Below are positions 9,670 through 18,653 of a stretch of DNA of 64,000 nucleotides, piece by piece; the first letter of the stretch is position 1, and each line of letters begins with the position of its first letter. Source of the DNA: Streptomyces graminofaciens (GTDB lineage Bacteria; Actinomycetota; Actinomycetes; Streptomycetales; Streptomycetaceae). The stretch is taken from contig NZ_AP018448.1 in NCBI RefSeq assembly GCF_030294945.1, forward strand, positions 1,922,001-1,986,000, given 5' to 3'. The translations under genes were made by a program, and so were the position numbers. The notes below the pieces were generated by a model. The model searched no databases. It had not been told where the DNA came from and saw nothing but the letters and a program-made list of their open reading frames with translations.

Positions 9670-9731
9670 GGGCTGGGGGCCGTGGGAAAAGGACCTGCTC
9701 AGCAGGCACCTCGCCGACGGCCCACCAGTAC

Positions 9732-10163
9732 TCTGTGGCAGAGCCTCGGCCGGGCCGTGGAGACCTGCGTCGCCGCCCACCGCGAGTGCCTGCCCACTCC
9801 AACACCACTCATATGCAAGGGCGTTGACTCGTCGAGCGACAACTCGGTGCGGGTCGGTCCAGATCCTGATGGCCGACGGGCTCAGCGCGAAAAGGCCACG
9901 CACGCCTTGGTCCACGAGCTGCTCGCGCAGGGGCACTCTCGTCGGGCGATCGCCCGCAATCTGGGCTGGGGCCTCAACACTGTGCTGCGATACGCGCGCG
10001 CTGCGCACTGGCAGGACACCTTGCGTGAGAACCGGCCCAGGCCCACCAGGCTGGACCCCTACAAGCCCTATCTGGAGCGGCGCTTCGCCGCGGGCTGCAC
10101 GAGCGTCACCCGCCTGCACCACGAACTGCTCGCCGACAGCGCCCTCGTCACCTACCAGATCCG
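9732..10163 (+). pseudogene. ISL3-family transposase, 3' exon, truncated
   Basis: Continues the transposase frame after the intron: LWQSLGRAVETCVAAHRECL, then a resolvase-like HTH (HSRRAIARNLGWGLNTVLRYARA) and LDPYKPYLERRFAAGC, all typical of the C-terminal half of ISL3 transposases. Homology stops at about 10160, where a tRNA fragment abuts it, so even a spliced product would lack the C-terminus. Confidence 0.8.
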
Positions 10164-10208
10164 TGGGGCGGGTGGGACTCGAACCCACGGCCGACGGATT
10201 ATGAGTCC
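10164..10208 (-). other. 3' half of tRNA-Met (CAU), probable attachment-site remnant
   Basis: Read on the minus strand, the 45 bp give the anticodon stem-loop with a CAT anticodon, a variable loop, a perfect T-arm (GTGGG / CCCAC around TTCGAGT) and the acceptor 3' strand ending CCCCA. Nothing 5' of the anticodon arm pairs as a tRNA, so this is a partial gene. Such 3' tRNA copies are what tyrosine integrases leave at att sites. No integrase gene is adjacent. Confidence 0.75.
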
Positions 10209-10740
10209 TTCGAGGATCTTGGCGGGCATTGCCGATCAGCGCCCGTTCGTGAGGTTTTTGCTGGTCAGACGGGGCGCGCCATGTCTCCGCGCCTCCGTCT
10301 TTGTCGGTCTGTTCCTATCCTTGCGTCCCGACTGCGTCCCAACCTCGCCTCCGGACGGCCAGGAACACCAGCCTCTCGGACGATTACGCCAGCTCGGAGG
10401 CGGATTCCGAACCCGTCCGCAGCGGATTGCCCTTCCCTCGTAGACCACGTCGAGGGCAATGCCCATGCCAGCCGCCCGGGTATCGAGGCCGCGCCGTAAG
10501 TGCCTACGACATCGGCGCCGGGCATACGGGCGGGTCGGTACGACGGCTTGGTCCACATCACCGCTGGCGCCGTTGACGAAAAACGTCGGCCGGGCTTGAG
10601 TTCGGCGTCCTCGACGAGCCCGTTCCAGGCCATGACGTGCTGGTGGTCGTCGGCCCCTGGCCAGGCGGACTTGGACGTCGCCGAGGTGGCGTGACCCCGG
10701 CTGTCGGCTCAACCGCCTGGCACCCTACCCTGACGGCTCA
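10209..10740. other. Gene-poor scar sequence downstream of the tRNA fragment
   Basis: No supported gene. The minus strand shows short protein-like pieces in changing frames (for example FFVNGASGDVD), consistent with an unidentified decayed gene. The segment right after the tRNA fragment may be leftover sequence of an integrated element. Confidence 0.4.
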
Positions 10741-13302
10741 TCACCTCCAGATGGACCTCAGCTGCCACGCCCGCAGCTGGTCGAGGGTGGCGGTGCCACC
10801 CTCGGCGAAGACCTCGACGCCGGTGCTGGACGGGTCGGGGAAGATCTGGTCGGTGATCACGGCCTCGCCGTTGCCGCCGAAGACCTCGACGGACGACGAG
10901 TCGACGAGGACGCGTAGCTTGATCTTGCCGTTCTTGGGCCTCAGGGGGGCGGTCTGGACGCCGGTGGAGAAGGCGTTGTGGAAGTCCACGGCGCCGGAGC
11001 GGGAGCGGTCGACGTACAGCTCCTGGGTCGTGGTGTCGTAGCCGATGACGGTCTCCTCGCCGCCCGCACCGGTGGCCACCTTCAGGCCGAAGCGTTCGGC
11101 GTCCTTGAGAGAGAAGGTCGCCTCGATGTCGAGTGCCTTGCCCTTGGCCGTACGGCTGCGCAGGGGCTTGGAGGTGTTCTTGACGACGACGCCGGACGCC
11201 GTCACAGGGCGCTTGTTCCGAAGGGACTCCAGGCTGCCCACCGGCTTGCTGGTCAGCCGGATCTGGCCGTTGATCGTGCGCAGTGCCATGTCCCGGGGAA
11301 TGCTCTGCGCGCTGCGCCAGGGGGAGGTGGGGATGGATTGACCGTAGTCCCAGTTGTTCATCCAGCCGATCATGTAGCGCTTGCCGCCCGGGGCGTTCTC
11401 CCAGGACACCGCCGCGTAGTAGTCCTTGCCGTAGTCGGTCCAGTCGGCGCGCTGTACGACGGACTTGGCGGGCTTGTCAGCGGTGGTGAACTGGTCGGCC
11501 ATGACGTGGCCCCAGCCGGCGGAGTTCATGTCGACGACCTGGATCTGCGCCTTCTTACCGGCGTACGGGCGCATGTCGAAGGACGCCCAGTCCAGGGTCT
11601 CGCTGTCGGCGCCGGTCGCGCTGCGGACGACCTTGCCGTCAACGAGCAGGTCGACGGACGTCTCCTGGGAGACGCGCGCGGCCTTGGTGTCGGACAACAT
11701 GATGTGGTCGACGTTGAGGTGGCCCCAGCCGCCGCTGTTGTTGTCGACGATTCTGATCTGCGCCTTCTTGCCGGCGAGTTCGCCGACGTCCCACGAGGCC
11801 CAGTTGAGTGCCTCGCCGTCCTTTCCGGTGGAGCTGCGGACGACCTGGCCGTCCACGAGGAGCTCGACGGCGGTGGGGTTGTCGGAGTCGGCCGGGTGGT
11901 TGCCGCCGCCGATGAGGAAGTTGATGTACTTCTTGTCGACGGTGAACTCGGGCGATGTGAGTGTGCCGGTGGTGGAGTCGCCGTTCAGGAAGGTGTTGAC
12001 CAGCCCGTCTCCCAGGAATCCTGAGACCTGCCCCTGGTCGGGGAGGGTGCCGGTGGCCGGCGCGGTGCCGAAGGCGTCTCCGGTCTTCGTCCAGTCGCCG
12101 TAGGTGCCGCCTTCGAAGTCGGCGAGGACCGTGCCCTCGGGCGGAGTTCTGTCCATGACGGTTCCGGTCTCGTGCGGATGCCGCCCGCCACCGACCTTGA
12201 AGTTCAGGTAAGGGCTGTCCACGGTGAATTCAGGTGAGGTGAGGGTGCCGGTGGCGCCGTCACCGCCGTGGAAGCTGTTGGCGAGGCCCTTGCCGTCGAA
12301 GCCGGTGACCGCCCCCTGCCAGTCCACCGCACCGGTTGCCGGTCCCTGACCGAACGCGGTTCCGGTCGTCGTCCACGTACCGAAGTCGGTGCCCTCGAAG
12401 TCCTGCACCACCGTGCCGGCGGGCGGGGTGTAGGTGCCCTTGTCATCGGCGGTGAACTTCTTGCCGTCGAAGTCACCGATGAAGTACTGCGAGCCCGAAC
12501 CGCCCGCGATACCACCGGGATTGATGTTGACGACCAGGACCCACTTGATGTTGTCCTTGTTCCCGTCGACCGCGAGGGGGAACAGGTCGGGGCACTCCCA
12601 CACGCCGCCCGTCGCCCCGGCCGGCCCGAACTCGCTGAGCGGGTCCCAGTCCTTGAGGTTCTTGGACGAGTAGAAGCGCACCTTGTGTTCGGTGGACAGC
12701 GACACCGTCATCAGCCAGCTCTTGGTCGGCGCATACCACTGGACCTTGGGGTCGCGGAACTCCTTGGAGCCGATGTCGAGGACGGGATTGCCCTGGTACT
12801 TGGTCCAGGTGCGGCCGCGGTCGGTGCTGTAGGCGAGCGACTGGGCCTGCTTGCCGCCGTTCTTGTAGGCGCTGGTGTAGATCGCCACCATGGGCGGGTT
12901 CTTCTTCGTACCGAACCCGGTGGTGTTGTCCCGGTCGACGACCGCACTGCCGGAGAACACCATCTCCTCGTCGTCGTGCGACAGGGCGAGCGGCAACTCC
13001 TCCCAGTGCACGAGGTCCTTGCTCACCGCGTGCCCCCAGGACATGTCGCCCCAGGAGTTGCCGTTCGGGTTGTACTGGTAGAAGAGGTGGTACTCGCCCT
13101 TGAAGTACACGAGCCCGTTGGGATCGTTCATCCAGTTCTTCTGCGGAGTGAAGTGGAACTGGGGCCGATAGGTCTCGGAGTACGGCGGGGTGTCGGCAGC
13201 GACGGCTGAAGGAGCCAGCGGGGCTGCGGACAGGGCGCAGACGGTCGCCACCGCCGCCATCATCCGTATGCGGGCATGCCGGGATACGCGTGCAGAGCTC
13301 AT
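10741..13302 (-). CDS. Secreted GH32 levanase with nested duplicated beta-rich insert
   Basis: 853 residues from ATG 13302, preceded by AGGAG; the frame is open to 13959, but the signal peptide and ribosome binding site fix the start. A Sec signal peptide ends near A35. The GH32 triad is complete: D60 in WMNDPNG, D184 in FRDPKV and E236 in WECPD. Residues about 296-606 insert a jelly-roll-like module between propeller blades; within it a second full copy is nested in the first. The C-terminal GH32 beta-sandwich follows. It should cleave levan or inulin outside the cell and feed the ABC importer encoded nearby. The regulator gene lies upstream, divergently oriented. Confidence 0.9.
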   Translation of the reverse strand: MSSARVSRHARIRMMAAVATVCALSAAPLAPSAVAADTPPYSETYRPQFHFTPQKNWMNDPNGLVYFKGEYHLFYQYNPNGNSWGDMSWGHAVSKDLVHWEELPLALSHDDEEMVFSGSAVVDRDNTTGFGTKKNPPMVAIYTSAYKNGGKQAQSLAYSTDRGRTWTKYQGNPVLDIGSKEFRDPKVQWYAPTKSWLMTVSLSTEHKVRFYSSKNLKDWDPLSEFGPAGATGGVWECPDLFPLAVDGNKDNIKWVLVVNINPGGIAGGSGSQYFIGDFDGKKFTADDKGTYTPPAGTVVQDFEGTDFGTWTTTGTAFGQGPATGAVDWQGAVTGFDGKGLANSFHGGDGATGTLTSPEFTVDSPYLNFKVGGGRHPHETGTVMDRTPPEGTVLADFEGGTYGDWTKTGDAFGTAPATGTLPDQGQVSGFLGDGLVNTFLNGDSTTGTLTSPEFTVDKKYINFLIGGGNHPADSDNPTAVELLVDGQVVRSSTGKDGEALNWASWDVGELAGKKAQIRIVDNNSGGWGHLNVDHIMLSDTKAARVSQETSVDLLVDGKVVRSATGADSETLDWASFDMRPYAGKKAQIQVVDMNSAGWGHVMADQFTTADKPAKSVVQRADWTDYGKDYYAAVSWENAPGGKRYMIGWMNNWDYGQSIPTSPWRSAQSIPRDMALRTINGQIRLTSKPVGSLESLRNKRPVTASGVVVKNTSKPLRSRTAKGKALDIEATFSLKDAERFGLKVATGAGGEETVIGYDTTTQELYVDRSRSGAVDFHNAFSTGVQTAPLRPKNGKIKLRVLVDSSSVEVFGGNGEAVITDQIFPDPSSTGVEVFAEGGTATLDQLRAWQLRSIWR

Positions 13303-13722
13303 GGTGTCTCCTAGTCCCGCGGCTCGTCGGCGCAGCACTGACTGCGGCCCCGGCGCGGACGGACCGAAAAGTGACATCCCAGCGGCGTCGACGTCCACGC
13401 AGCCGACTGGGGTGTCAGCGACGACGAATGTCATCGATGACAGCGAGTGCCCGATTATGAAGGGCAATCCGGCCAGTACGTCAACGGTGCGGGCGCGATT
13501 GCTCCGGTACGGGCCTGCGTTCGGTCGGGCGTCGTCGGTGGTCGCGTACTGCACCAAAGAGTTCGGCCATGGTGGGTTGGGGCCAGAAACGGCGCAGGTC
13601 AGAGCGGCGACTTGGGTGGCTACCGGGCAGGCTTCCGCGGCCTCGTGCGAGACCGAGATCGGCCGCGTTAACGAGTTGTTTCCGGGGTGTTGACCGGTAG
13701 GGCCTCGCGGTGCTTCACTTCC
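13303..13722. promoter_or_regulatory. Levanase upstream region
   Basis: 420 bp between the levanase start and the operator array, with no supported gene. It presumably holds the levanase promoter. I see no clear LacI-type site close to the levanase start. Confidence 0.35.
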
Positions 13723-13770
13723 GGAACCGGTTCCGAAACCGGTTCCGGGACCGCTTCCGGTACCGGTTTC
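13723..13770 (+). promoter_or_regulatory. Four tandem 12-bp LacI-type operator units
   Basis: Four contiguous 12-mers without spacers: GGAACCGGTTCC (13723), GAAACCGGTTCC (13735), GGGACCGCTTCC (13747) and GGTACCGGTTTC (13759). The first is a perfect palindrome and the others are close to one. A central CG inside an inverted repeat is typical of LacI-family sites. The array sits about 75 bp before the lacI-type gene and between it and the levanase, fitting autoregulation and control of the locus. Confidence 0.7.
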
Positions 13771-13843
13771 ACGAGGGTCTGTACGATCGCCCTTCGGTGC
13801 GGGAGGAAGTCTTCCGCCTCTGCAGGAAGGGAGGGGAGGTGAC

Positions 13844-14851
13844 ATGGGAGTCACTATCGCCGACGTGGCCGCGCGGGCCGGGGTCAGCAAGACGACGGTC
13901 TCGCGGGTGCTGAACGGCAAAGGCGAGATCAACGAGAACACCGTCGTGAAGGTCCGCAAGGCGATCTCGGAGCTCGGCTATGTGCCGAGCGCCGGTGCAG
14001 TGGGGCTGGCACGAGGCACGACCCAGATGATCGGCATGCTGGTCCCTGACCTGGCCTGGGCCTGGGCCGGCATCGTGCAGGCGGTCGTCGAAACGCTGGA
14101 GACCGAGGGCTTCGGACTGCGCATGCTGACCTGGAACCACGGTGAGGAGTCACTGCGCAGGCTGGGCCTGCAGGTCGCCGCCAAGTCGTTCGACGGTCTG
14201 CTGGTGGTGGAGCCCGAGGGGGCCCTGGGATACATCACGGAGCTGCACGAAGCGGGGCTGCCGGTGGTGCTGATCGACGACCGCTTCCAGCGGCCGGGAT
14301 TCCCCTATGTGGCCACCACCAACCGGGAGGGCGGTGAGCAGGCGGCGCGCCACCTGCTGGACCTTGGCCGCCGCCGACCTCTGGTGGTGACCGGTCCCGA
14401 GGAGTACGGCTGTACTCGGGAACGGCTGGACGGCTTCGTCGGTGTCTATGCGCAGGCCGGGATCGAGCTCGACCCGCGCAGCATCATCGGCGGTGACTTC
14501 CTGTTCGAGACCGCCCGGAGCGCGGTCGCGCAAGCTCTCGCGGACGGTGTGGAGTTCGACGCGGTCTTCGGGCACAACGACCCCTCGGCGGCCGGCGTGC
14601 TCGCGGCCTTGCATGAGGCCGGCCTTCGGATACCGCAGGATGTCGCCGTGGTGGGCTTCGATGACGTCGAGCTGGCGTCGTACACCTATCCGGCCTTGAC
14701 CACCATCCGCCAGCCGATGCGGGAAATGGGTGAGGCAGCGGCGCGTCTGCTGCTCGACCACGTGCGCAGATCGCCGGAGGCCGCCCCCTCGCGCACCATT
14801 CCCACCAGCCTCGTGATCCGTGGCTCGACGTTACAGCCGAGCCCGAACTGA
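13844..14851 (+). CDS. LacI-family transcriptional regulator of the fructan locus
   Basis: 335 residues. The N-terminal HTH (VTIADVAARAGVSKTTVSRVLNG) and hinge (AISELGYVPSAGAVGLARG) are standard LacI; a periplasmic-binding-protein-like sensor domain with VVGFDDVELASYTYPALTTIRQP follows. The ribosome binding site is GGGAGG. It is divergent from the levanase and precedes the sugar ABC transporter and glycosidase genes in the same orientation, so it most likely represses them in the absence of a fructan-derived sugar. The inducer is not evident. Confidence 0.9.
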   Translation: MGVTIADVAARAGVSKTTVSRVLNGKGEINENTVVKVRKAISELGYVPSAGAVGLARGTTQMIGMLVPDLAWAWAGIVQAVVETLETEGFGLRMLTWNHGEESLRRLGLQVAAKSFDGLLVVEPEGALGYITELHEAGLPVVLIDDRFQRPGFPYVATTNREGGEQAARHLLDLGRRRPLVVTGPEEYGCTRERLDGFVGVYAQAGIELDPRSIIGGDFLFETARSAVAQALADGVEFDAVFGHNDPSAAGVLAALHEAGLRIPQDVAVVGFDDVELASYTYPALTTIRQPMREMGEAAARLLLDHVRRSPEAAPSRTIPTSLVIRGSTLQPSPN

Positions 14852-14893
14852 CACGACGGCGTCGCGATGCGCACGTGATGGCGCCTCGCGGTC

Positions 14894-14927
14894 GGGCGGT
14901 GTGTCGCCGGTGAGTGACGCACCGCCC
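14894..14927 (+). terminator. Hairpin after the lacI-type gene
   Basis: A 12-bp stem (14894-14905 with 14916-14927, one mismatch) and a 10-nt loop lie 43 bp after the stop. The rest of the 401-bp interval to the binding-protein gene should hold that operon's promoter, but no clear -10/-35 or operator copy is visible. Confidence 0.5.
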
Positions 14928-15252
14928 CTGTCTCCCCGAAACCCCGGCGGACCTCTTCGGCCTCGCCTTCCTCGCACCCCGTAGCGGCTGCGTCCGCGTT
15001 CACACGGCACCGCCCACCAGCACCTTTTCCGGTCGCGCGTTCCCGATCCGGGACACCGAACGGCGCGCCTGGCCCACCCCGCCCGGCCCCTACCCACTCC
15101 GCGTCGGATGCTCCAGCCTCGTCCTGCGGCTGACCGCCGATGCCGCTGTCACCGCAGACGGTCCCCACCCGTGCGCCGGCCCATCCGGGCGTCCGCCCGC
15201 TCTCACCCTTAGCCCCCCGCGCCTGTATCGCTCAACGGCAAGGAGCCGCATC

Positions 15253-16551
15253 ATGCGTATCACCACCCGTCACACTGTCAGAACCGTCCAGATCCTGTGC
15301 GTCACCGTCACTGCCGCCCTGGTGGCCACCGGCTGCGGCCGGAGCGAGGATTCCGGCCCCGGCAAGGACGCACCCGCCGAGATAGCCGCGGGCAAGGCCA
15401 AGGGGACGGTGGTCATGTGGTCCATGGGCGACCCCGACGAGGACCTGAAGGAGCTGGCCAAGAAGTTCGAGCAGGAGAACCCGGACGCGACCGTCAAGAT
15501 CACAGCGGTCCCGTGGAGCGCCGCCCACGACAAGCTGACCACCGCGGTCGCCGGCGGCAACACCCCGGACATGTCCATGGTCGGGAGCACCTGGATGGCG
15601 GAGATGGCCGCCATGAACGCCTTCCAGGCCACCCCGGCGTCGATCAAGTCGTCGGACTTCTACCCCGGCCAGTGGGGCACCACCAAGTACAAGGACACCT
15701 CCTACGGCGTCCCGTTCATCGCCGACACCCAAGCCATCTACTACCGGACCGACATCACCACGAAGGCCGGCATCAAGGGCGCCCTGGCCGGCGACCGGGC
15801 CGGATACCTGAAGGACCTGGAGGCCATCCAGGCCACCGCCGGCAAGGAGAACCCCAAGCTGCGCCACGCCAGCGGGCTGGTGATGGGCTTCAACTCCTGG
15901 ATCTTCTGGGTGCCGATGGTGTGGCAGCAGGGCGGTGACATCTACGACGCCAAGACCGGGAAGTTCACCTTCGACTCGCCCGAGGTCGCCAAGGCGCTGG
16001 AGTACTACGCGAGCGTCCCGAAGCAGGGCCTGGCGCCGACCGACAGGGCGGACAACGTGCAGGGCTTCAGGGACGGGCTGATCGCCGTTTACCAGGAGGG
16101 TGCGTGGGCCGGCGGCAGCTTCCACAAGGACGCCCCGGAACTGGACGGCAAGTGGAAGACCATGCCGGTGCCGTACTCCGAGCAGCCCTCCGGGTTCGCC
16201 GGCGGCAGCGACCTGGCGGTGTTCAAGGACGCCAAGAACCCCGACGCGGCATGGAAGTTCGCCCAGTTCCTGACCGAGCCCGCCAATCTCGCGGCCTATT
16301 CCAAGGCCACCGGCAGCCTGCCCCCCGCGCCCCAGGCGTGGACGGAGGGCAAGCTGACCGAGGACGAGAACATGAAGGCGTTCGCCGAGCAGCTCGAGGT
16401 CAGCAAGGCCCCGCCCGCCATCACGACCTGGCAGCAGATCGCCGACGCCATCGACTCCGAACTGGAGAAGCTGATCCTCGGCAAGGCCAGCGTCGCCGAG
16501 GTGCAGAAGACGCTGCAGTCCAAGGCCACCAGCATCGGCACGGGCCGCTGA
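15253..16551 (+). CDS. Sugar ABC transporter, extracellular solute-binding lipoprotein
   Basis: 432 residues from ATG 15253, preceded by AAGGAG. The signal peptide ends in a lipobox (LVATGC), so the mature protein is anchored at the outer face of the membrane. The rest is a family 1 (MalE-like) binding protein: TVVMWSMGDPDEDLKELAKKF near the N-terminus and DMSMVGSTWMAEM as the first hinge region. It captures an oligosaccharide, presumably fructan fragments given the flanking GH32 genes, and passes it to the two permeases encoded next. No ATPase gene is in the cluster; a shared MsiK-type ATPase elsewhere is usual in Streptomyces. Confidence 0.9.
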   Translation: MRITTRHTVRTVQILCVTVTAALVATGCGRSEDSGPGKDAPAEIAAGKAKGTVVMWSMGDPDEDLKELAKKFEQENPDATVKITAVPWSAAHDKLTTAVAGGNTPDMSMVGSTWMAEMAAMNAFQATPASIKSSDFYPGQWGTTKYKDTSYGVPFIADTQAIYYRTDITTKAGIKGALAGDRAGYLKDLEAIQATAGKENPKLRHASGLVMGFNSWIFWVPMVWQQGGDIYDAKTGKFTFDSPEVAKALEYYASVPKQGLAPTDRADNVQGFRDGLIAVYQEGAWAGGSFHKDAPELDGKWKTMPVPYSEQPSGFAGGSDLAVFKDAKNPDAAWKFAQFLTEPANLAAYSKATGSLPPAPQAWTEGKLTEDENMKAFAEQLEVSKAPPAITTWQQIADAIDSELEKLILGKASVAEVQKTLQSKATSIGTGR

Positions 16552-16594
16552 GCGCCACCGCCATGAGCACCCCTCGTAGGGACGGATGACATCC

Positions 16595-17572
16595 ATGTCC
16601 ACGAATACGCTCCCCGGGCGGGGCGACACCGGCAAGCAGCACACCGGGGGGCCGGAGCGGACTGCCGATCGCCGACGCCTCACGTTCCGGAGCCCGGCGC
16701 GCGGCAGGCAGGCCCGGGCCGCCTGGCTCCTCGCCGGGCCCTTCCTCGCGCTGTTCGCGGCCTTCATGCTGCTGCCGGTGGTGTGGTCGCTGCTGATGAG
16801 TTTGACCGACACTCAGAGCGCCGACCTGCGCACCCCTTTGAACGTGTCGTTCGTCGGCTTCGACAACTACGTGCGGCTCTTCCAGGACGATCAGTTCTTC
16901 ACGGCCCTGCGCAACACCGCCGTGTTCGTCCTGGTGGCCCTGCCCCTCACCCTGGCCGCCGGGCTCGCCGCGGCGGTCGCCCTCGACCGGGGCATCCGCC
17001 GCTTCCGGGCCGTCTTCCGGGTCGGCTTCTACCTCCCGGTGATCACCAGCATCGTGGCCGTCGCCGTGGTGTGGAAGACGCTCCTCGAACCCCGCGCGGG
17101 ACTGGTGAACCTCGTCCTGGGCTGGTTCGGGATCGACGGCCCGGCCTGGCTGGCGGACACCCGCTTCGCACTGCCCGTCATGATCCTGATGGCCGTATGG
17201 CGCAACCTGGGCACCGTCATGATCATCATGCTGGCCGGGCTGCAGTCCGTGCCCCAGTCCCTGATGGAGGCGGCAGAACTCGATGGCGCCGGGCCCTGGC
17301 AGCGGTTCTGGCGCGTCACCTTCCCGCTCCTGCGTCCCGCCCTGCTGCTCACCGCCGTCACGACCGGCATCGGCTACCTGCAGTTCTTCGACGAACCGTT
17401 CGTGATGACCGACGGCGGGCCGCTGGACTCCACCCTGTCGGCCACGTTGTACGCCTACAAACAGTTCGGCAACGGCAATTACGAGATGGCGTCGGCCGCC
17501 AGCTACGTCATCTTCGTCCTCATCGTGGCGCTGACCGTGCTGCAGTTCCGCGTGCTGCGAGACAAGGACTGA
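16595..17572 (+). CDS. Sugar ABC transporter permease (MalF-type)
   Basis: About 325 residues. I chose ATG 16595 because AGGGACGG lies 9 nt upstream; ATG 16586 would leave no spacing. Six TM helices follow a basic N-terminal tail, and the ATPase-coupling EAA loop is visible as LMEAAELDGAGPWQRFWRVTFPLL (split here across about residues 230-255). It forms the membrane channel with the next permease. It follows the binding-protein gene by 43 bp. Confidence 0.9.
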   Translation: MSTNTLPGRGDTGKQHTGGPERTADRRRLTFRSPARGRQARAAWLLAGPFLALFAAFMLLPVVWSLLMSLTDTQSADLRTPLNVSFVGFDNYVRLFQDDQFFTALRNTAVFVLVALPLTLAAGLAAAVALDRGIRRFRAVFRVGFYLPVITSIVAVAVVWKTLLEPRAGLVNLVLGWFGIDGPAWLADTRFALPVMILMAVWRNLGTVMIIMLAGLQSVPQSLMEAAELDGAGPWQRFWRVTFPLLRPALLLTAVTTGIGYLQFFDEPFVMTDGGPLDSTLSATLYAYKQFGNGNYEMASAASYVIFVLIVALTVLQFRVLRDKD

Positions 17573-17578
17573 CGACCC

Positions 17579-18466
17579 ATGAGCACCCTCACCACCCTCC
17601 CCACGGCACAACCGGGCACGGACCGCGTCCTCAAGCGTCGCCGCATCCGCCAGACCTGGGGCCGGCCCTGGCTGTATCTGCCGCTCGCGGGCGCCCTGCT
17701 GCTGATGATCGCGCCGTTCCTGTGGATGCTGTCCGGCTCCTTCAAACCCGAGGCCGACATCCGCAGCGTCCCGCCCGTCCTGCTCCCCACGGCGCCCACG
17801 ACCGCCAACTACGGTGAGCTGTTCAGCACGCTCGACTTCACGAGCATGTTCGCCAACTCCGTGATCGTGGCCCTCGCCGTCACCGCCGGGAACCTCATCT
17901 TCTGCTCGATGCTCGGATACGCCCTGGCCAAGCTGGAGTTCCGCGGACAGCGCGCCGTTTTCCTGCTGGTCATGGGGACCCTCATGATCCCCGGCCTGGT
18001 CACCTTCGTTCCCCTGTACGTGCTGGTGTCCAACATGCAGCTGACCGGGTCCATGCTCGGGCTGATCCTGCCGTTCCTGGCCGGCCCGTTCGGGGTGTTC
18101 CTGATGCGGCAGTTCATCTCCACCCTGCCCGACGAGCTGATCGACGCCGCCCGCGTCGACGGCTGCCGCGAACTGGTCATCTTCGCGAAGATCATCCTGC
18201 CGCTGACCAAGCCGGCCCTCGCCACCCTCGGGATCATCACCTTCCTGGGCTCCTGGAACAACTTCCTGTGGCCCCTGGTCGTGGCCCAGAACGAGAGCCA
18301 GTACACCCTCCCCGTCGGCCTCGCCCTGGCCAGCAGCGGACAGTCCTTCACCCGCTTCGGCATCCTGCTCGCCGGCGCCGTGGTCGTCCTGCTGCCGGTG
18401 ATGATCGTCTTCCTCCTCTTCCAGCGCCAGTTCATCGCCGGCATCGCCACCACCGGCCTGAAGTGA
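17579..18466 (+). CDS. Sugar ABC transporter permease (MalG-type)
   Basis: 295 residues starting 6 bp after the previous stop, so co-transcribed. Six TM helices and the EAA loop (DELIDAARVDGCRELVIFAKIILP) near residues 185-210 are present. It pairs with the upstream permease. The nearest gene downstream is a GH3 glycosidase after 187 bp; that gap contains CACCGGTTCC at 18499-18508, a partial match to the LacI operator units. Confidence 0.9.
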   Translation: MSTLTTLPTAQPGTDRVLKRRRIRQTWGRPWLYLPLAGALLLMIAPFLWMLSGSFKPEADIRSVPPVLLPTAPTTANYGELFSTLDFTSMFANSVIVALAVTAGNLIFCSMLGYALAKLEFRGQRAVFLLVMGTLMIPGLVTFVPLYVLVSNMQLTGSMLGLILPFLAGPFGVFLMRQFISTLPDELIDAARVDGCRELVIFAKIILPLTKPALATLGIITFLGSWNNFLWPLVVAQNESQYTLPVGLALASSGQSFTRFGILLAGAVVVLLPVMIVFLLFQRQFIAGIATTGLK

Positions 18467-18653
18467 CACCTCTGCTCCCACCGCGCCGCCCCCTGCCGCA
18501 CCGGTTCCGCCCGGGGCGGCGGGCAGGCAGCGCACGAGCCCCGCCGCGCCGGTCCGAGCTCCACCACGGCAGACGGCAGCGTCCTTGCGACAAAGCGCTC
18601 GAAGTCGCCAACCAACTCTCTGACCTGTGACGACTCATCTCTTGGAGAACAAC

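Larger units (their letters stand above)
7307..9731 (+). mobile_element. Complete group II intron (2425 bp) inserted in an ISL3 transposase gene
   Basis: The 5' end matches the group II consensus GUGYG (GTGCG at 7307) and the 3' end is AC at 9731. Joining 7306 to 9732 restores the transposase codons for DRFHLWQ in frame, which fixes both boundaries. Between them lie the ribozyme 5' region (7307-7842), the maturase ORF (7843-9627), domain V (9636-9669) and a domain VI-like stem before the 3' end. All parts needed for mobility appear present. Confidence 0.9.

Noticed and set aside
10209..10740. Possible ceramidase remnant (FFVNGASGDVD)
   Set aside because: A single short motif in a frame that shifts repeatedly; not enough to name a family.
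13723..13770. Short tandem repeats as a CRISPR array
   Set aside because: The units are 12 bp, contiguous and palindromic, with no spacers and no cas genes; they fit operators.
13303..13959. Extended N-terminus of the levanase
   Set aside because: The longer start would precede the signal peptide by about 220 residues and run through the operator array; the ATG at 13302 has a ribosome binding site.
16421..18535. 704-residue minus-strand open frame opposite the ABC permeases
   Set aside because: Composition (Glu/Gly/Gln/Asp rich) is that of an antisense shadow; the plus strand encodes clear permeases.
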